Translations under genes and position numbers: made by a program
NCBI GenBank assembly: GCA_030426345.1
Contig: JAUHYU010000007.1
Location: 1-64,000, forward strand
Reading direction: 5' to 3'
DNA: 64,000 nucleotides
Source: Bacteroidia bacterium
GTDB lineage: Bacteria; Bacteroidota; Bacteroidia; Cytophagales; Cyclobacteriaceae
Shown: positions 29,822 through 39,503 of the stretch, piece by piece
Numbering within the stretch: position 1 is the first letter of the stretch
How the letters are laid out: each line of letters starts with the position of its first letter
Notes under the pieces: model-generated
Seen by the model: the letters and a program-made list of their open reading frames with translations, nothing else
What the model was told of the DNA's origin: nothing
Databases searched by the model: none

Positions 29822-31171
29822 ATGGAATTGAACAAGCTTACCGCCATTTCCCCCGTCGATGGCCGATACAGAAACCAAGTCGAAAGCATCGCCAAATACT
29901 TCTCAGAATTTGGATTGATAAAATACAGGGTTCAGGTAGAGATAGAATATTTCATTGCACTTTGTGAACTGCCTTTACCCCAACTTCAGGAAGTAGCCCC
30001 GGAAATATTTGGTGATCTGAGAAATGTATATCTGTCTTTTTCGGAGCAGGATGCGCTGAAAATAAAGGATATTGAGCGGGTCACCAATCATGATGTGAAG
30101 GCTGTAGAATATTTCATCAAGGAAGAGTTTGATAAGCTTGGATTGGAGCCGTACAAAGAGTTTATCCATTTCGGGCTTACATCGCAAGACATCAACAACA
30201 CAGCTATTCCGCTATCGCTAAAAGATGCCATGGTCGAGGTAAACGTTTTATTTGGCGAATTTATTGATTTGCTCAAAGACAGGGCAGCTCAATGGTCTGA
30301 CATCCCAATGCTTGCTAAAACCCATGGACAGCCTGCCTCGCCGACATTGCTTGGAAAGGAATTATATGTTTTCGTGGAACGGATGGAGCGACAAATGGAG
30401 CAGGTGCTTGCTGTCCCTTTTTCTGGTAAATTTGGTGGAGCTACCGGTAATATGAATGCTCACGTGGTAGCATATCCGAATATAGATTGGAATGGATTTG
30501 CGGATAAATTTGTAGCAGAAAGATTGGGGCTGTCGAGGAGTTTCCCGACAACTCAAATCGAGCATTATGATAACATGGCGGCATTGTGTCAGGGGTTGAT
30601 GCGTGTAAATACCATACTGATGGATTTGAGTCGTGATATTTGGCAATATGTTTCCATGAATTATTTTAAGCAGAAGATTAAAAAAGATGAAGTTGGTTCG
30701 TCTGCCATGCCCCACAAAGTAAATCCGATTGACTTTGAAAATGCCGAAGGAAACCTTGGATTGGCCAATGCAATGTACAACCACTTGGCAACAAAACTCC
30801 CAATTTCCAGATTACAGCGCGATCTCACAGATTCTACCGTGTTGCGCAATATTGGCGTGCCTGTTGCACACAATATCATCGCCATCCGTTCATTGATCAA
30901 AGGCATGAACAAACTAGAATTGGAAGAAGATGCCATACGTGCCGACTTGGATGAGAACTGGGCTGTAGTAGCAGAGGCAATTCAAACGATCATGCGTCGA
31001 GAAGGGTATCCAAAACCATATGAAGCGTTGAAAGCCTTAACTCGCAAAAATGAAAAAATCACCAAAGACAGCATTTGGCAGTTTATCGATGAACTGGATT
31101 TAGACGATTCTATAAAACAAGAACTAAAAAATATTTCACCCTTCAACTATACAGGTATAAAAGTAGGATGA
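29822..31171 (+). CDS. purB: Adenylosuccinate lyase
   Basis: A 449-residue fumarase-superfamily enzyme used twice in purine synthesis (SAICAR to AICAR, adenylosuccinate to AMP). The start at 29822 gives the usual MELNKLTAISPVDGRYR. HFGLTSQDINNTAIPLS, MLAKTHGQPASPT, and the signature loop GSSAMPHKVNPIDFENAEGN (about residue 290, with the catalytic Ser) are intact. The frame stays open 288 bases upstream, but that part overlaps the divergent reductase and is not family-like. It ends in a perfect palindrome terminator. Confidence 0.96.
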   Translation: MELNKLTAISPVDGRYRNQVESIAKYFSEFGLIKYRVQVEIEYFIALCELPLPQLQEVAPEIFGDLRNVYLSFSEQDALKIKDIERVTNHDVKAVEYFIKEEFDKLGLEPYKEFIHFGLTSQDINNTAIPLSLKDAMVEVNVLFGEFIDLLKDRAAQWSDIPMLAKTHGQPASPTLLGKELYVFVERMERQMEQVLAVPFSGKFGGATGNMNAHVVAYPNIDWNGFADKFVAERLGLSRSFPTTQIEHYDNMAALCQGLMRVNTILMDLSRDIWQYVSMNYFKQKIKKDEVGSSAMPHKVNPIDFENAEGNLGLANAMYNHLATKLPISRLQRDLTDSTVLRNIGVPVAHNIIAIRSLIKGMNKLELEEDAIRADLDENWAVVAEAIQTIMRREGYPKPYEALKALTRKNEKITKDSIWQFIDELDLDDSIKQELKNISPFNYTGIKVG

Positions 31172-31187
31172 ATTATCACCATTTTCA

Positions 31188-31243
31188 TTTGATAAAATTA
31201 ATAAAGGGGTTACAGCTGTAACCCCTTTATTAATTTTATCAAA
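31188..31243. terminator. 56-base perfect palindrome between convergent purB and phnY
   Basis: Bases 31188-31215 are perfectly complemented by 31243-31216, centred on CAGCTG. The GC-rich core GGGGTTACAGCTGTAACCCC is flanked by ATAAA/TTTAT and AATTTTATCAAA arms. It lies 16 bases after purB and 73 bases before the end of phnY, a natural bidirectional terminator. The lack of any loop is unusual. Confidence 0.88.
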
Positions 31244-31316
31244 ACTTTAGAATATCCTAAAGATGAGTTTTTTTGCTAATCACACATCCCCAGCTAAACA
31301 AGGGCAAAAATTCAAA

Positions 31317-32756
31317 TCAAGGCGTTTCCCATGGAAGAGAATAGGTTTTTACGTAAGTATATGCCTTCATGGCTTCGATCACACCTTCTTTGTAGCCAAG
31401 TCCCGAATCTTTCACACCTCCAAACGGCGTCCATTCCAACCGATAACTAGGGGCTTCATTTACATTCACAGTACCAGTTTCAAGTTCTGAGATTACCCTT
31501 TGGATAGATGGCCAGTGGTTACTCACTACAGCACCCGACAATCCGTAAGGCGTGTCATTAGCTATTTCAATAGCCTCATCTAGAGTTTTAAATCTTAAAA
31601 TTGGGGCTACTGGACCAAAGGTTTCTTTAGCCACAACAGTATAATTATTTTGAACATGGTCGAGCACTGTAGGCGAAAAGACAGCCCCTACCCGATGATT
31701 TCCGATCAGACATTTCGCTCCGCTGGCAATCGCATCATTCACGCGCTCTTCCATTTCAATAGCTGCTGCTTCATGAATTACTGTGCCCATGTCATTTTTT
31801 TGATCGTAAGGGTCGCCATAGGTTATTTTGCCTACTGCTGCTGTCAGTTTTTTTGCATATTCATCGGCTATGGATTCGTGTACCAATATTCTACGAATGG
31901 CAGTACATCGCTGAGCTGAATTCTTGAAAGTGCCATTGATCGTGATTTCCACAGCTTCATCAATATCAGCATCTTCTAGAATCAACATGGCCGAGCTGCC
32001 TCCTAATTCCAAAACCAATTTTTTGTATCCGGAATTTCTAGCGATTTCTTTACCTATCGTACTGCTTCCAGTAAAAGAAACCAGACTTACTCTTTCATCA
32101 TTTACCAACGTATCAGCCAATTCTTTAATCGGCCCGTTAATTACATTGAGCGCATGCGGAGGTAGTCCACAATCCAAGGCCAGTTTTGCCAAATAGTAGG
32201 CAGAAAGAGGCGTTCTCTCCGAAGGTTTCAAAACTACCGTATTGTTGGTCGCAATGGCAGGGGCAATTTTGTGAATCACTTGGTTCATCGGATGGTTAAA
32301 CGGCGTAATTGCAGAAATCAGTTTCAATGGTTCACGCATGGTATAAATCCGACGCTTCTTACCATTTTTAGAAACATCGCAAGGAAAAACCTGTGAATCA
32401 TCATCCAAAGCCTTGATCGCAGAAAATCGCAAAACATCTGCCACACGGCTCGCTTCATATCGTGTATCCTTCAGACTGAGCCCAGCCTCATCGGTAATCA
32501 ACCTGCTTATTTCATCTACACGAGCATCTACTGCATCTGCCATTTTATTCAAGATCGACTGCCTTTCGTATCTTGTCAGAGTCAGTTTCGTACGATAGGT
32601 GTCTTCCATCACCTTATCAAGCTGATCAGGTGAAATTGAAGAAACTCGACCAACTTTTTTGTTGGTATAAGGATTAAAAACATCTATCCACTTGCCGGAC
32701 TTTATTTCCTTTCCGCCGATGATGCTACCAAATTCAGTTATTGGGTTATTTTCCAT
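31317..32756 (-). CDS. phnY: Aldehyde dehydrogenase, probably phosphonoacetaldehyde dehydrogenase
   Basis: A 479-residue NAD(P)-dependent aldehyde dehydrogenase. KKLVLELGGSSAMLILEDAD holds the general-base Glu, and FKNSAQRCTAIRRILVHE the catalytic Cys (about residue 285). SFTGSSTIGKEIA is the cofactor-binding turn. It starts seven bases after phnA, in the same direction. With phnA and phnW present, the expected substrate is phosphonoacetaldehyde, giving phosphonoacetate. Substrate assignment is by context, since many ALDHs share the motifs. Confidence 0.87.
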   Translation of the reverse strand: MENNPITEFGSIIGGKEIKSGKWIDVFNPYTNKKVGRVSSISPDQLDKVMEDTYRTKLTLTRYERQSILNKMADAVDARVDEISRLITDEAGLSLKDTRYEASRVADVLRFSAIKALDDDSQVFPCDVSKNGKKRRIYTMREPLKLISAITPFNHPMNQVIHKIAPAIATNNTVVLKPSERTPLSAYYLAKLALDCGLPPHALNVINGPIKELADTLVNDERVSLVSFTGSSTIGKEIARNSGYKKLVLELGGSSAMLILEDADIDEAVEITINGTFKNSAQRCTAIRRILVHESIADEYAKKLTAAVGKITYGDPYDQKNDMGTVIHEAAAIEMEERVNDAIASGAKCLIGNHRVGAVFSPTVLDHVQNNYTVVAKETFGPVAPILRFKTLDEAIEIANDTPYGLSGAVVSNHWPSIQRVISELETGTVNVNEAPSYRLEWTPFGGVKDSGLGYKEGVIEAMKAYTYVKTYSLPWETP

Positions 32757-32762
32757 ATTGAC

Positions 32763-33980
32763 TTAATCTATGGTTCCATTGCACAAAAAATCATATATAT
32801 GGAAATTTCGTGCTTTTCCCGATGCCAATTTACTTTCGTATTCAGGAGTCAATTTTCTGTTCAAAATCATCGGTACTACACTTTCGTGCAATCCACCATG
32901 TGATCTCAAGCCGGTTTTCACTTTATCCAGGTCATGCCAATCTTTGGATCGGCCAATTACCGTATGCTCATCTGAAAGCACAACTAACTCGCCAATACGA
33001 TCTCCTGGTAGATTAAATTTCTCAACGGCTTCCTGATTGCTCAAAACCATCTCAATTCCATCCAATTCATTGAGGATTTCTTTGGCGGGTTCTATGTCAC
33101 TGCTGGCTAAGTAAACTGTGCCGTAAGACCCCAAGGCGCCATGATGCACCACATAAGGATCAGTAATCGGCAAAATTACCCTGGATTTGATGCCGGCTTC
33201 TGCCAGAATTTTTTCTATGAACTGCACCTTTGGACTTCCGTCTGCATTGGTTTTAGCACTCATGCCATGATCTGCAGTTACCGCAATGATCGCCCCTAGC
33301 TTGTCCAACTCACCAATCCAATGATCAATATTCGCCAGAAACTCAATTGCCTCGGGATCATTCGGGGCGTATTTATGCTGTACAAAATCCGTGGTGGTCA
33401 AGTACAATAAATCAAAATGCTCCCTTTCCAAAAGCTTTGCACCGGCCTCAATACAATACACAGAAATATTAGGATCATAAATTGTAGGGTTTGGTTTTCC
33501 CATGAGATCGATCACATTTTCGATTCCGTTCTCCTCCATTGTAGCTTTGACCGAAAACTCAGCAGAAAAGCAGATACCATTATTCAGGTCTTTGCTTAGC
33601 ATTTTTCTGAGTTTATCTTTTGTAGTGACCACAGCAACTTTCTTTCCTGCATTCGCAAATGCAGAGAAAATTGTTTCAGCAGTCATATATTTCGGATCGT
33701 TCATCATCACTTCCTCATCGAGTGATTTGTCGTAATAAAAATTGCCGCAAATGCCATTCACATCAGGTGTTACTCCTGTGGCGATGGCCATATTATTTGG
33801 GTTGGTAAAAGATGGGATAACAGAGTTGACAAAACCCATGGATCCTTTTTTTATGAATCGTTGAAGGTTTGGCATTCTGTCTTTAGCTGCTTCATAGTAG
33901 TCGTAAGAAGTTCCATCCATGCAAATTGCCACTACAGGCTTTTTTTTCGCGTTATAGCCTTTTTTGTTTACGTTTATCAT
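32763..33980 (-). CDS. phnA: Phosphonoacetate hydrolase
   Basis: A 405-residue alkaline-phosphatase-superfamily C-P hydrolase that splits phosphonoacetate into acetate and phosphate. VAICMDGTSYDYYEAA (metal Asp), VIPSFTNPNNMAIATG (the Thr nucleophile in the SFTNPNN turn), LYLTTTDFVQHKYAPNDPEA and VTADHGMSAKTN (metal ligands) match PhnA. It heads the phnA-phnY pair. A -7 box TATTTTTG lies on the minus strand at 34013-34020. Confidence 0.93.
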   Translation of the reverse strand: MINVNKKGYNAKKKPVVAICMDGTSYDYYEAAKDRMPNLQRFIKKGSMGFVNSVIPSFTNPNNMAIATGVTPDVNGICGNFYYDKSLDEEVMMNDPKYMTAETIFSAFANAGKKVAVVTTKDKLRKMLSKDLNNGICFSAEFSVKATMEENGIENVIDLMGKPNPTIYDPNISVYCIEAGAKLLEREHFDLLYLTTTDFVQHKYAPNDPEAIEFLANIDHWIGELDKLGAIIAVTADHGMSAKTNADGSPKVQFIEKILAEAGIKSRVILPITDPYVVHHGALGSYGTVYLASSDIEPAKEILNELDGIEMVLSNQEAVEKFNLPGDRIGELVVLSDEHTVIGRSKDWHDLDKVKTGLRSHGGLHESVVPMILNRKLTPEYESKLASGKARNFHIYDFLCNGTID

Positions 33981-34177
33981 TGTCGTACCTCGTCTATAAT
34001 TATAATATTTGTCAAAAATATAAAAAATATATTAACTATTAGTAAATTAAATGAAAATTGAAATTTTCTATTTCATGGAAATAAAGATACTTTTGTGAGG
34101 ACAAAAGTGGAATATTCCAGTCTAGGGAATGTTGAAATTTGAAATAACCGCTTGAATAATTAAAATAACTATCTTCT
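33981..34177. promoter_or_regulatory. Divergent promoter/operator region of the phosphonate locus
   Basis: Between phnA and the regulator gene I see two -7 boxes: TATTTTTG (minus, 34013-34020) and TACTTTTG (plus, 34088-34095). Three dyads lie around them: GAAAATT-GA-AATTTTC (34053-34068), ACTTTTG-tgagga-CAAAAGT (34089-34108, straddling the plus-strand start) and the palindrome TGGAATATTCCA (34108-34119). These are candidate operators for the adjacent XRE-cupin regulator. Confidence 0.55.
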
Positions 34178-34756
34178 ATGTTGAAAGATGATATTCTCAG
34201 CAATATTGGGAAAAAGATAAAAGAAGTACGAAAGAATAAGGGCCAAAACCTTCAGGAATTGGCAGCACAAAGCAACATCACCGCTGGGCTATTATCAAAA
34301 ATTGAAAACTTTAGAGCAGTCCCTTCCTTACCCGTATTGTTGAACATTTCGAAAGCATTAGATGTAAATATGGCTGACCTTGTAGAAAAAGTAGTCAGTA
34401 ATAGAGAATCATCATTTCTTTTGGTAAGGAAAAATGAAGGTAGCCTTGAAGAACGAGAAGACTCTGAAGGGCTTACCTACGAGTCGTTGATTCATCAGGA
34501 TATTTCTGATGTAAATTTTAGAGTAAATATTGTACGGGTGAAACCAAACTGCTACAGGGAACCGGTCGCGACTGAAGCCATGGAATTAATCTATGTGATT
34601 TCTGGGTCGGTCACTTACGGATTTGAAGACCAAGAAGTTATTCTAGAAGAAGGAGATACTTTTTATTTTGATGGGAGCATCCCACACTCAGTCAAAAACA
34701 ACCTCGAAATTCAAGCGGTTTTATTCAAGGTGTATTTATTTGAGTTAACAAAGTAG
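34178..34756 (+). CDS. XRE-cupin transcriptional regulator
   Basis: 192 residues in two domains. Residues about 10-65 are an XRE helix-turn-helix (IGKKIKEVRKNKGQNLQELA, AGLLSKIENFRAVPSLP). Residues about 115-190 are a cupin sensor domain (VYVISGSVTYGFEDQEVILE, FDGSIPHSVKN). It lies inside the aminoethylphosphonate locus, divergent from phnA and convergent with phnW, and so is its probable regulator. The cupin may bind aminoethylphosphonate or a pathway intermediate (inference). LysR-type regulators are the known ones for this pathway, so this would be a different control protein. Confidence 0.88.
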   Translation: MLKDDILSNIGKKIKEVRKNKGQNLQELAAQSNITAGLLSKIENFRAVPSLPVLLNISKALDVNMADLVEKVVSNRESSFLLVRKNEGSLEEREDSEGLTYESLIHQDISDVNFRVNIVRVKPNCYREPVATEAMELIYVISGSVTYGFEDQEVILEEGDTFYFDGSIPHSVKNNLEIQAVLFKVYLFELTK

Positions 34757-34792
34757 ATTTGTAAGCAATGTGAATTTCCGTTCTTTGGAGTG

Positions 34793-35905
34793 CTACCAAA
34801 AAACAGATTCCTCAATTTGCTTAATCAACTTGTGCATGTCATCTGGAAAAACGTGGCCTATGTTACCAATACGAAATGTATCGGCTACTGAAACCTTACC
34901 CGGGTAGATTACGAACCCCTTTGATTTAAGCCTTTCATAAAATTCTTTGAAATCATATTTACCACTTGATGGATTATAGAACGAAGTGATGAATGGTGAC
35001 TGAAGCGATTCCGGCAACAGACATGTAATGCCTAGTTTTTTCATTCCTTCTACGAGTACGCTATGGTTTTCTTGGTATCGCTCATACCTTTTTTCTATTC
35101 CACCTTCTTCTTCTAACTCGTGAATTGCCTGCATAAAAGCCCTAACAGTATGAGTAGGTGATGTATATCTCCATTTTCCATGGCCGTCTTCCATGGTTTT
35201 CCATTGGTCATAAAGGTCAAGCGCAAGGGATCGGGCAAAGCCTTTGGTTTTTTCCAATGCCTCCTTTTTAGCAATTATAAATCCAAAACCCGGCACACCC
35301 TGGATACACTTGTTGGCACTGCTGATGATAAAATCGATGCCAATTTTTTCTACATCAATTGGAATGCCACCAAAACTACTCATCGCATCCACAATAAATA
35401 TCTTGTTGTGAGACTTCACTACCCGACCGATTTTTTCAATAGGGTTCAGCATGCCGGTCGTAGTCTCACAATGTACAACTACAACATGGGTAATCCCCTG
35501 ATCTTGCTGCAGGGTGGATTCTAAAAGTTCCATATCAGGATGATTGACTTCTCCACTATCATGAACAACAGTTTCGATATTAAGCCTGTTGGATATTTGT
35601 GCAAGCCTCTTCCCATAGGCCCCATTGGCCAAAACCAGTAATTTCCCATGAGAAGGCAATACACTGCCTATGGTGGCCTCCACACTAAAAGTGCCGCTGC
35701 CTTGCATCAATACGGAAGTGTAGGCCTCTGAGCATGATGCCAATTGAATGAGCTTTGTCCGGATTTTTTGCACCACTCCCAAATTATAGTCATCATCCCA
35801 TGTACACCAGTCGCGTAGCATTACTTCCTTGACTGTTTTAGAAGTGCTTAATGGCCCAGGTGTTAACAATAGATAGGGATTATCCGGTATGTCTTTAGGA
35901 TTCAT
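34793..35905 (-). CDS. phnW: 2-aminoethylphosphonate:pyruvate aminotransferase
   Basis: A 370-residue class V PLP aminotransferase. [20 protein letters not shown] is the PhnW opening, [20 protein letters not shown] follows, and [18 protein letters not shown] and [16 protein letters not shown] surround the PLP Lys (about residue 195). It converts 2-aminoethylphosphonate and pyruvate into phosphonoacetaldehyde and alanine, the substrate of the dehydrogenase above. There is no phnX (phosphonatase) here, so the route is the phosphonoacetate one. It is divergent from the transporter gene. Confidence 0.95.
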   Translation of the reverse strand: MNPKDIPDNPYLLLTPGPLSTSKTVKEVMLRDWCTWDDDYNLGVVQKIRTKLIQLASCSEAYTSVLMQGSGTFSVEATIGSVLPSHGKLLVLANGAYGKRLAQISNRLNIETVVHDSGEVNHPDMELLESTLQQDQGITHVVVVHCETTTGMLNPIEKIGRVVKSHNKIFIVDAMSSFGGIPIDVEKIGIDFIISSANKCIQGVPGFGFIIAKKEALEKTKGFARSLALDLYDQWKTMEDGHGKWRYTSPTHTVRAFMQAIHELEEEGGIEKRYERYQENHSVLVEGMKKLGITCLLPESLQSPFITSFYNPSSGKYDFKEFYERLKSKGFVIYPGKVSVADTFRIGNIGHVFPDDMHKLIKQIEESVFW

Positions 35906-36021
35906 ATGGCATCTGTATTCAATTATTACTATTTACAATTACATGCGATAAAAGTATTTATATATTTACTTATATGAAAATTTGTTCACAATAAATTGAT
36001 ATATATTACAAAAATTTGGTT

Positions 36022-36029
36022 TAAGTTTG
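36022..36029 (+). promoter_or_regulatory. -7 box of the OPA transporter gene
   Basis: TAAGTTTG matches TAnnTTTG, 29 bases before the transporter ATG. A TTG lies at 35996-35998, 23 bases upstream, which is a looser spacing than usual. Confidence 0.4.
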
Positions 36030-36058
36030 GCCAACTGTAACTTGTAAAAAATCGAACA

Positions 36059-37378
36059 ATGGATAAGGTTTTAAGACATTGGCGCTTCAAAATATTCACA
36101 TTTACCTGGCTCGGCTACGCTGGCTTTTACTTTTGTAGAAAGAATTTTAGCGTCACCATGCCCATCATTATTGACGAATTGGGTTATACCAAAAATGACA
36201 TGGCCATCGTGCTGACCGTTTATAGCTTTACCTATATGCTGGGTCAGTTTATTAGCGGTTATATGTCTGACAAATGGGGTCCGAGGATCATCGTAACAAT
36301 TGGATTGTCAATAGCTGTCATTGCTAACTTTACCATGGGCATGATGGGCAGCTTAATGGCATTTGTGTTTCTAATGGGCGCAAATGGTTTGGGACAATCG
36401 ACAGGCTGGTCGGGACTCATCAAAAATATGACCCCTTGGTTTTTGCCGAGGGAACGTGGGGTAATAATGTCCTGGTGGAGTACTTGCTACGTAATCGGCG
36501 CCTTTCTTGCCACAATTTTTGCGACCTATTGGGCAACGAATGAAACGATATTGGTAGAACTGGGGTGGAAAAGAGCCTACATCATGCCAGCTATTGTCTT
36601 GGCAATAATCACCCTTTTATATGCACTATTTACGCGAAACAGACCTCCGGATGTAGGACTTCCTGTTCTTGTTGAAGAAGAAGAAGTAAAAGTCTCCAAT
36701 AAATCGAAAAGCGAGCAGTACAATATTATCAAGGTTTTAATAGCCAAAAGGGAATTGTGGATTGCTTCATTTATCTACTTCGTTTTAAAGCTGACGAGGT
36801 ATGTCTTTCTTTTTTGGCTGCCATTATATATGGTAGAAGCACTTAATTATTCCAATCAGGATTCCGGATATTTGTCCTCTGTTTATGAGTTGGTCGGCTT
36901 TTTCGGAGTGATTCTCGCAGGTTATATTTCGGACCACTTGTTCAATTCAAGAAGATTTCCTGTTGTAGCCATAATGTTATTTTTAATGGCTATCATATGT
37001 TTTATCCAGCCATTAATTGCTAATCTCGGTATGCTGGCAATCGGTATCAATATTGGCCTGATTGGTATTATGACCTATGGGCCAGACTCAATATTGTGTG
37101 GGGCAACAGCCATGGATATTGGAGGCAAAAAGGGGGCTGCAATGGCTGCCGGCATCATCAATGGTGTCGGGTCTGCTGGTCAATTGCTATCTCCATTTGT
37201 CGCAGCTTACTTTTCAGAAAAGCTGGGCTGGGATGCATTATTTTATGGATTCGTACTTTTAGCACTTATAGGCAGTGCACTTGCATTTAGCAAATGGCAT
37301 TTCGGTGGCCGTTTAGATCAAATCAATCCTGGTCTAGAAACAATCGTAGAACCTTCAGGAAATGAAAAAATATCCTAA
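36059..37378 (+). CDS. OPA/GlpT-type MFS transporter, candidate phosphonate permease
   Basis: A 439-residue, twelve-helix MFS protein of the organophosphate:phosphate antiporter family. The N-terminal GYAGFYFCRKNFSVTMPI carries the conserved Arg that binds phosphate in GlpT and UhpT. FISGYMSDKWGPR is the loop 2-3 motif, and ANGLGQSTGWSGLIKNMTPW is typical of the family. It is divergent from phnW across a 153-base promoter region, which implies uptake of 2-aminoethylphosphonate. A pure sugar-phosphate or glycerol-phosphate role cannot be excluded from sequence. Confidence 0.88.
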   Translation: MDKVLRHWRFKIFTFTWLGYAGFYFCRKNFSVTMPIIIDELGYTKNDMAIVLTVYSFTYMLGQFISGYMSDKWGPRIIVTIGLSIAVIANFTMGMMGSLMAFVFLMGANGLGQSTGWSGLIKNMTPWFLPRERGVIMSWWSTCYVIGAFLATIFATYWATNETILVELGWKRAYIMPAIVLAIITLLYALFTRNRPPDVGLPVLVEEEEVKVSNKSKSEQYNIIKVLIAKRELWIASFIYFVLKLTRYVFLFWLPLYMVEALNYSNQDSGYLSSVYELVGFFGVILAGYISDHLFNSRRFPVVAIMLFLMAIICFIQPLIANLGMLAIGINIGLIGIMTYGPDSILCGATAMDIGGKKGAAMAAGIINGVGSAGQLLSPFVAAYFSEKLGWDALFYGFVLLALIGSALAFSKWHFGGRLDQINPGLETIVEPSGNEKIS

Positions 37379-37535
37379 TTTTGATCTTTCGAATATTGAG
37401 ACGGATACTTTTTGAAAACACAATTGCACGGTTTTAGAAATTAACAAGACTTTTTTTATTGATAAAGCTCATGGGAAAATGATGCTTTTTATTGAAAAAG
37501 AGAACCATAATCCCTGCAAGGCAACTAAGTAACAA

Positions 37536-38378
37536 ATGAACTGGAGTAATTATCACGGACATAGTCACTATTGTGACGGCAAAGGTGAGTTGGAAGATTA
37601 TGTAAAGGCGGCATTGGAAATAGGCATGAAAACCATGGGGTTTTCCACTCATGCTCCACTGCCATTCAAGTGCCTTTGGACAATGAATAAAGAAGATCTA
37701 CCTACTTACAGAGCAGAAATCACAAGACTTCAGGAAAAATATAAGGGACAAATTCAGCTTTATGCCAGCCTGGAAGTAGACTACATCCCAGAAGTTATGA
37801 GTCCGAATCATAAGATTATAAAGCAACTAAATCTAGACTATACAATTGGCTCTGTGCACTTTATCGACAATTTTCCAGACGGCACGCCATTTGAAGCTGA
37901 CGGAAGTCGGCAAATTTTTGTCGATGCCATTGACCAGATTTTTTCAGGAGATGAAAAAAAATTGGTGCGGCGGTATTATGCACTGATGCGTGAGATGCTT
38001 ACCGACACCAATCCCACTATTTTGGGGCATTTGGACAAAATTAAAATCCACAATTCCCCAGAGATGCTTTTTGACGAAAATGCTCCCTGGTATCGTGATG
38101 AGGTGATGCAGGTGCTGGAAATTTTAGCAGATCGAAATATTATCATGGAAATCAATACCAGAGGCATCTACAAAAAAAAATGTGATGCCACATATCCATC
38201 GGCCTGGATCGTGAAGGAAGCAAAGAAAAAAAATATTCGTGTCACCATCAATTCCGATGCCCATCATCCTCGGGAGATCACAGTATGTTTTGACATTGCT
38301 GCAGATATGCTCCGAGAGGTAGGCTATCGTGAAACTTTTCGATTGTGGAATGGTGATTGGGAAGCAATTGCGCTCTGA
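37536..38378 (+). CDS. PHP-domain phosphoesterase, histidinol-phosphatase family
   Basis: 280 residues. NYHGHSHYCDGKGELEDYV holds the first metal-binding His pair (HxH). FSTHAPLPF, LEVDYIPE, IGSVHFID, LGHLDKIK and INSDAHHPRE supply the remaining PHP metal ligands. The family includes histidinol-phosphate phosphatase (HisK type). No his genes are nearby, so a general phosphatase role next to the phosphonate locus is also possible. Its end overlaps a longer upstream frame of the next gene, but the true next start is 41 bases on. Confidence 0.88.
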   Translation: MNWSNYHGHSHYCDGKGELEDYVKAALEIGMKTMGFSTHAPLPFKCLWTMNKEDLPTYRAEITRLQEKYKGQIQLYASLEVDYIPEVMSPNHKIIKQLNLDYTIGSVHFIDNFPDGTPFEADGSRQIFVDAIDQIFSGDEKKLVRRYYALMREMLTDTNPTILGHLDKIKIHNSPEMLFDENAPWYRDEVMQVLEILADRNIIMEINTRGIYKKKCDATYPSAWIVKEAKKKNIRVTINSDAHHPREITVCFDIAADMLREVGYRETFRLWNGDWEAIAL

Positions 38379-38418
38379 TTTTCTGGTATCAGGGAAAACA
38401 ATTGTATATCTTAAAACC

Positions 38419-39465
38419 ATGAAAAAATTAAAATTCACAATTCTTGTGATGTGCATCTTCGCTTTGACTGCAAATGCGCAAATAACTTCTGATGACAAAC
38501 TAAATTGGTGGGGAGATATTGATGGTTTTATCAATCAACAAGACAAAATCACCTTAGATGCTGTAAACGAAGCCTTGAAAAAATATCCTCCATCCCTTGA
38601 TGAACCAATGGAACGCCGCATGGCCATGTTGATGATAGATGGGGTTTTGCATGAAGAAAAAGCAGCGTACCGACCCGCAGTACAAAAGTTTTTGCAGCAA
38701 AGAATTCAATTGGCCATTGGGGAATTGGAGGTTGCAAAGGTGACAAAAGGTGCGATGATCTGGAAACTATATAACCACGGGTTTATCATTCGCACAGCAA
38801 GTGTTACGTTTGGTTTTGATTTGGTTCGGGCGCACTCTGCCAGGGCTGAGGGGTTTGAAATTCCAGATCGGGAAATGCAAAAAATCATCGATCAATGCGA
38901 TGCCCTGTTCATTAGCCACCGTCACAGAGACCATGGAGATATTTGGGTGGCCCAAAAATTTATAGACCAAAATAAACCAGTGGTAGCACCGCCGGAAGTC
39001 TGGCGAGATCAAGATATTCATTCTAAAATCACCCACCTGAAACGTGAAGCACAAACAAAGCAAACCTTGACAATCCAACAAGGAAAAGAAAAGCTCATTG
39101 TGATCAACAACCCCGGCCATCAGGGGAGCGACATTGAAAATAATGTACCCTTGATATTTACACCGGAAGGCTTGTCGTTTGTGCAAACGGGCGACCAGTC
39201 CGGACCAGAATCAGATTGGAAATGGATCGACGAACTTGGCACACACAATCGGGTCGATGTCCTTTTCCCTAATTGCTGGACGACAGACATCCGCAGAATG
39301 ATCAAGGGGTTTCGCCCGAAATTGGTAATGACAGGCCATGAAAATGAGATGGGTCATACCATCGATCACCGCGAATCGAACTGGCTTACCTACACAAGAC
39401 TTCAAGGAGCTACTGTTCCTTATGTCTTGATGACCTGGGGGGAATCGTTCCACTATCTACCTTAA
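38419..39465 (+). CDS. Exported metallo-beta-lactamase-fold hydrolase
   Basis: 348 residues. MKKLKFTILVMCIFALTANAQ is a Sec signal peptide, so the start at 38419 is chosen over a longer frame. The metal motif HRHRDHGD (HxHxDH) is at about residue 163, with HQGSDIENNVPLIF, QTGDQSG and MTGHENEMGHT as likely further ligands. It is related to UlaG-like or RNase Z-like lactonase/phosphodiesterase proteins. The substrate is unknown. It directly follows the PHP gene. Confidence 0.82.
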   Translation: MKKLKFTILVMCIFALTANAQITSDDKLNWWGDIDGFINQQDKITLDAVNEALKKYPPSLDEPMERRMAMLMIDGVLHEEKAAYRPAVQKFLQQRIQLAIGELEVAKVTKGAMIWKLYNHGFIIRTASVTFGFDLVRAHSARAEGFEIPDREMQKIIDQCDALFISHRHRDHGDIWVAQKFIDQNKPVVAPPEVWRDQDIHSKITHLKREAQTKQTLTIQQGKEKLIVINNPGHQGSDIENNVPLIFTPEGLSFVQTGDQSGPESDWKWIDELGTHNRVDVLFPNCWTTDIRRMIKGFRPKLVMTGHENEMGHTIDHRESNWLTYTRLQGATVPYVLMTWGESFHYLP

Positions 39466-39503
39466 AAAAGGGTGTAAAATCCATGAAATCCAAAGAGCCA
39501 AAA

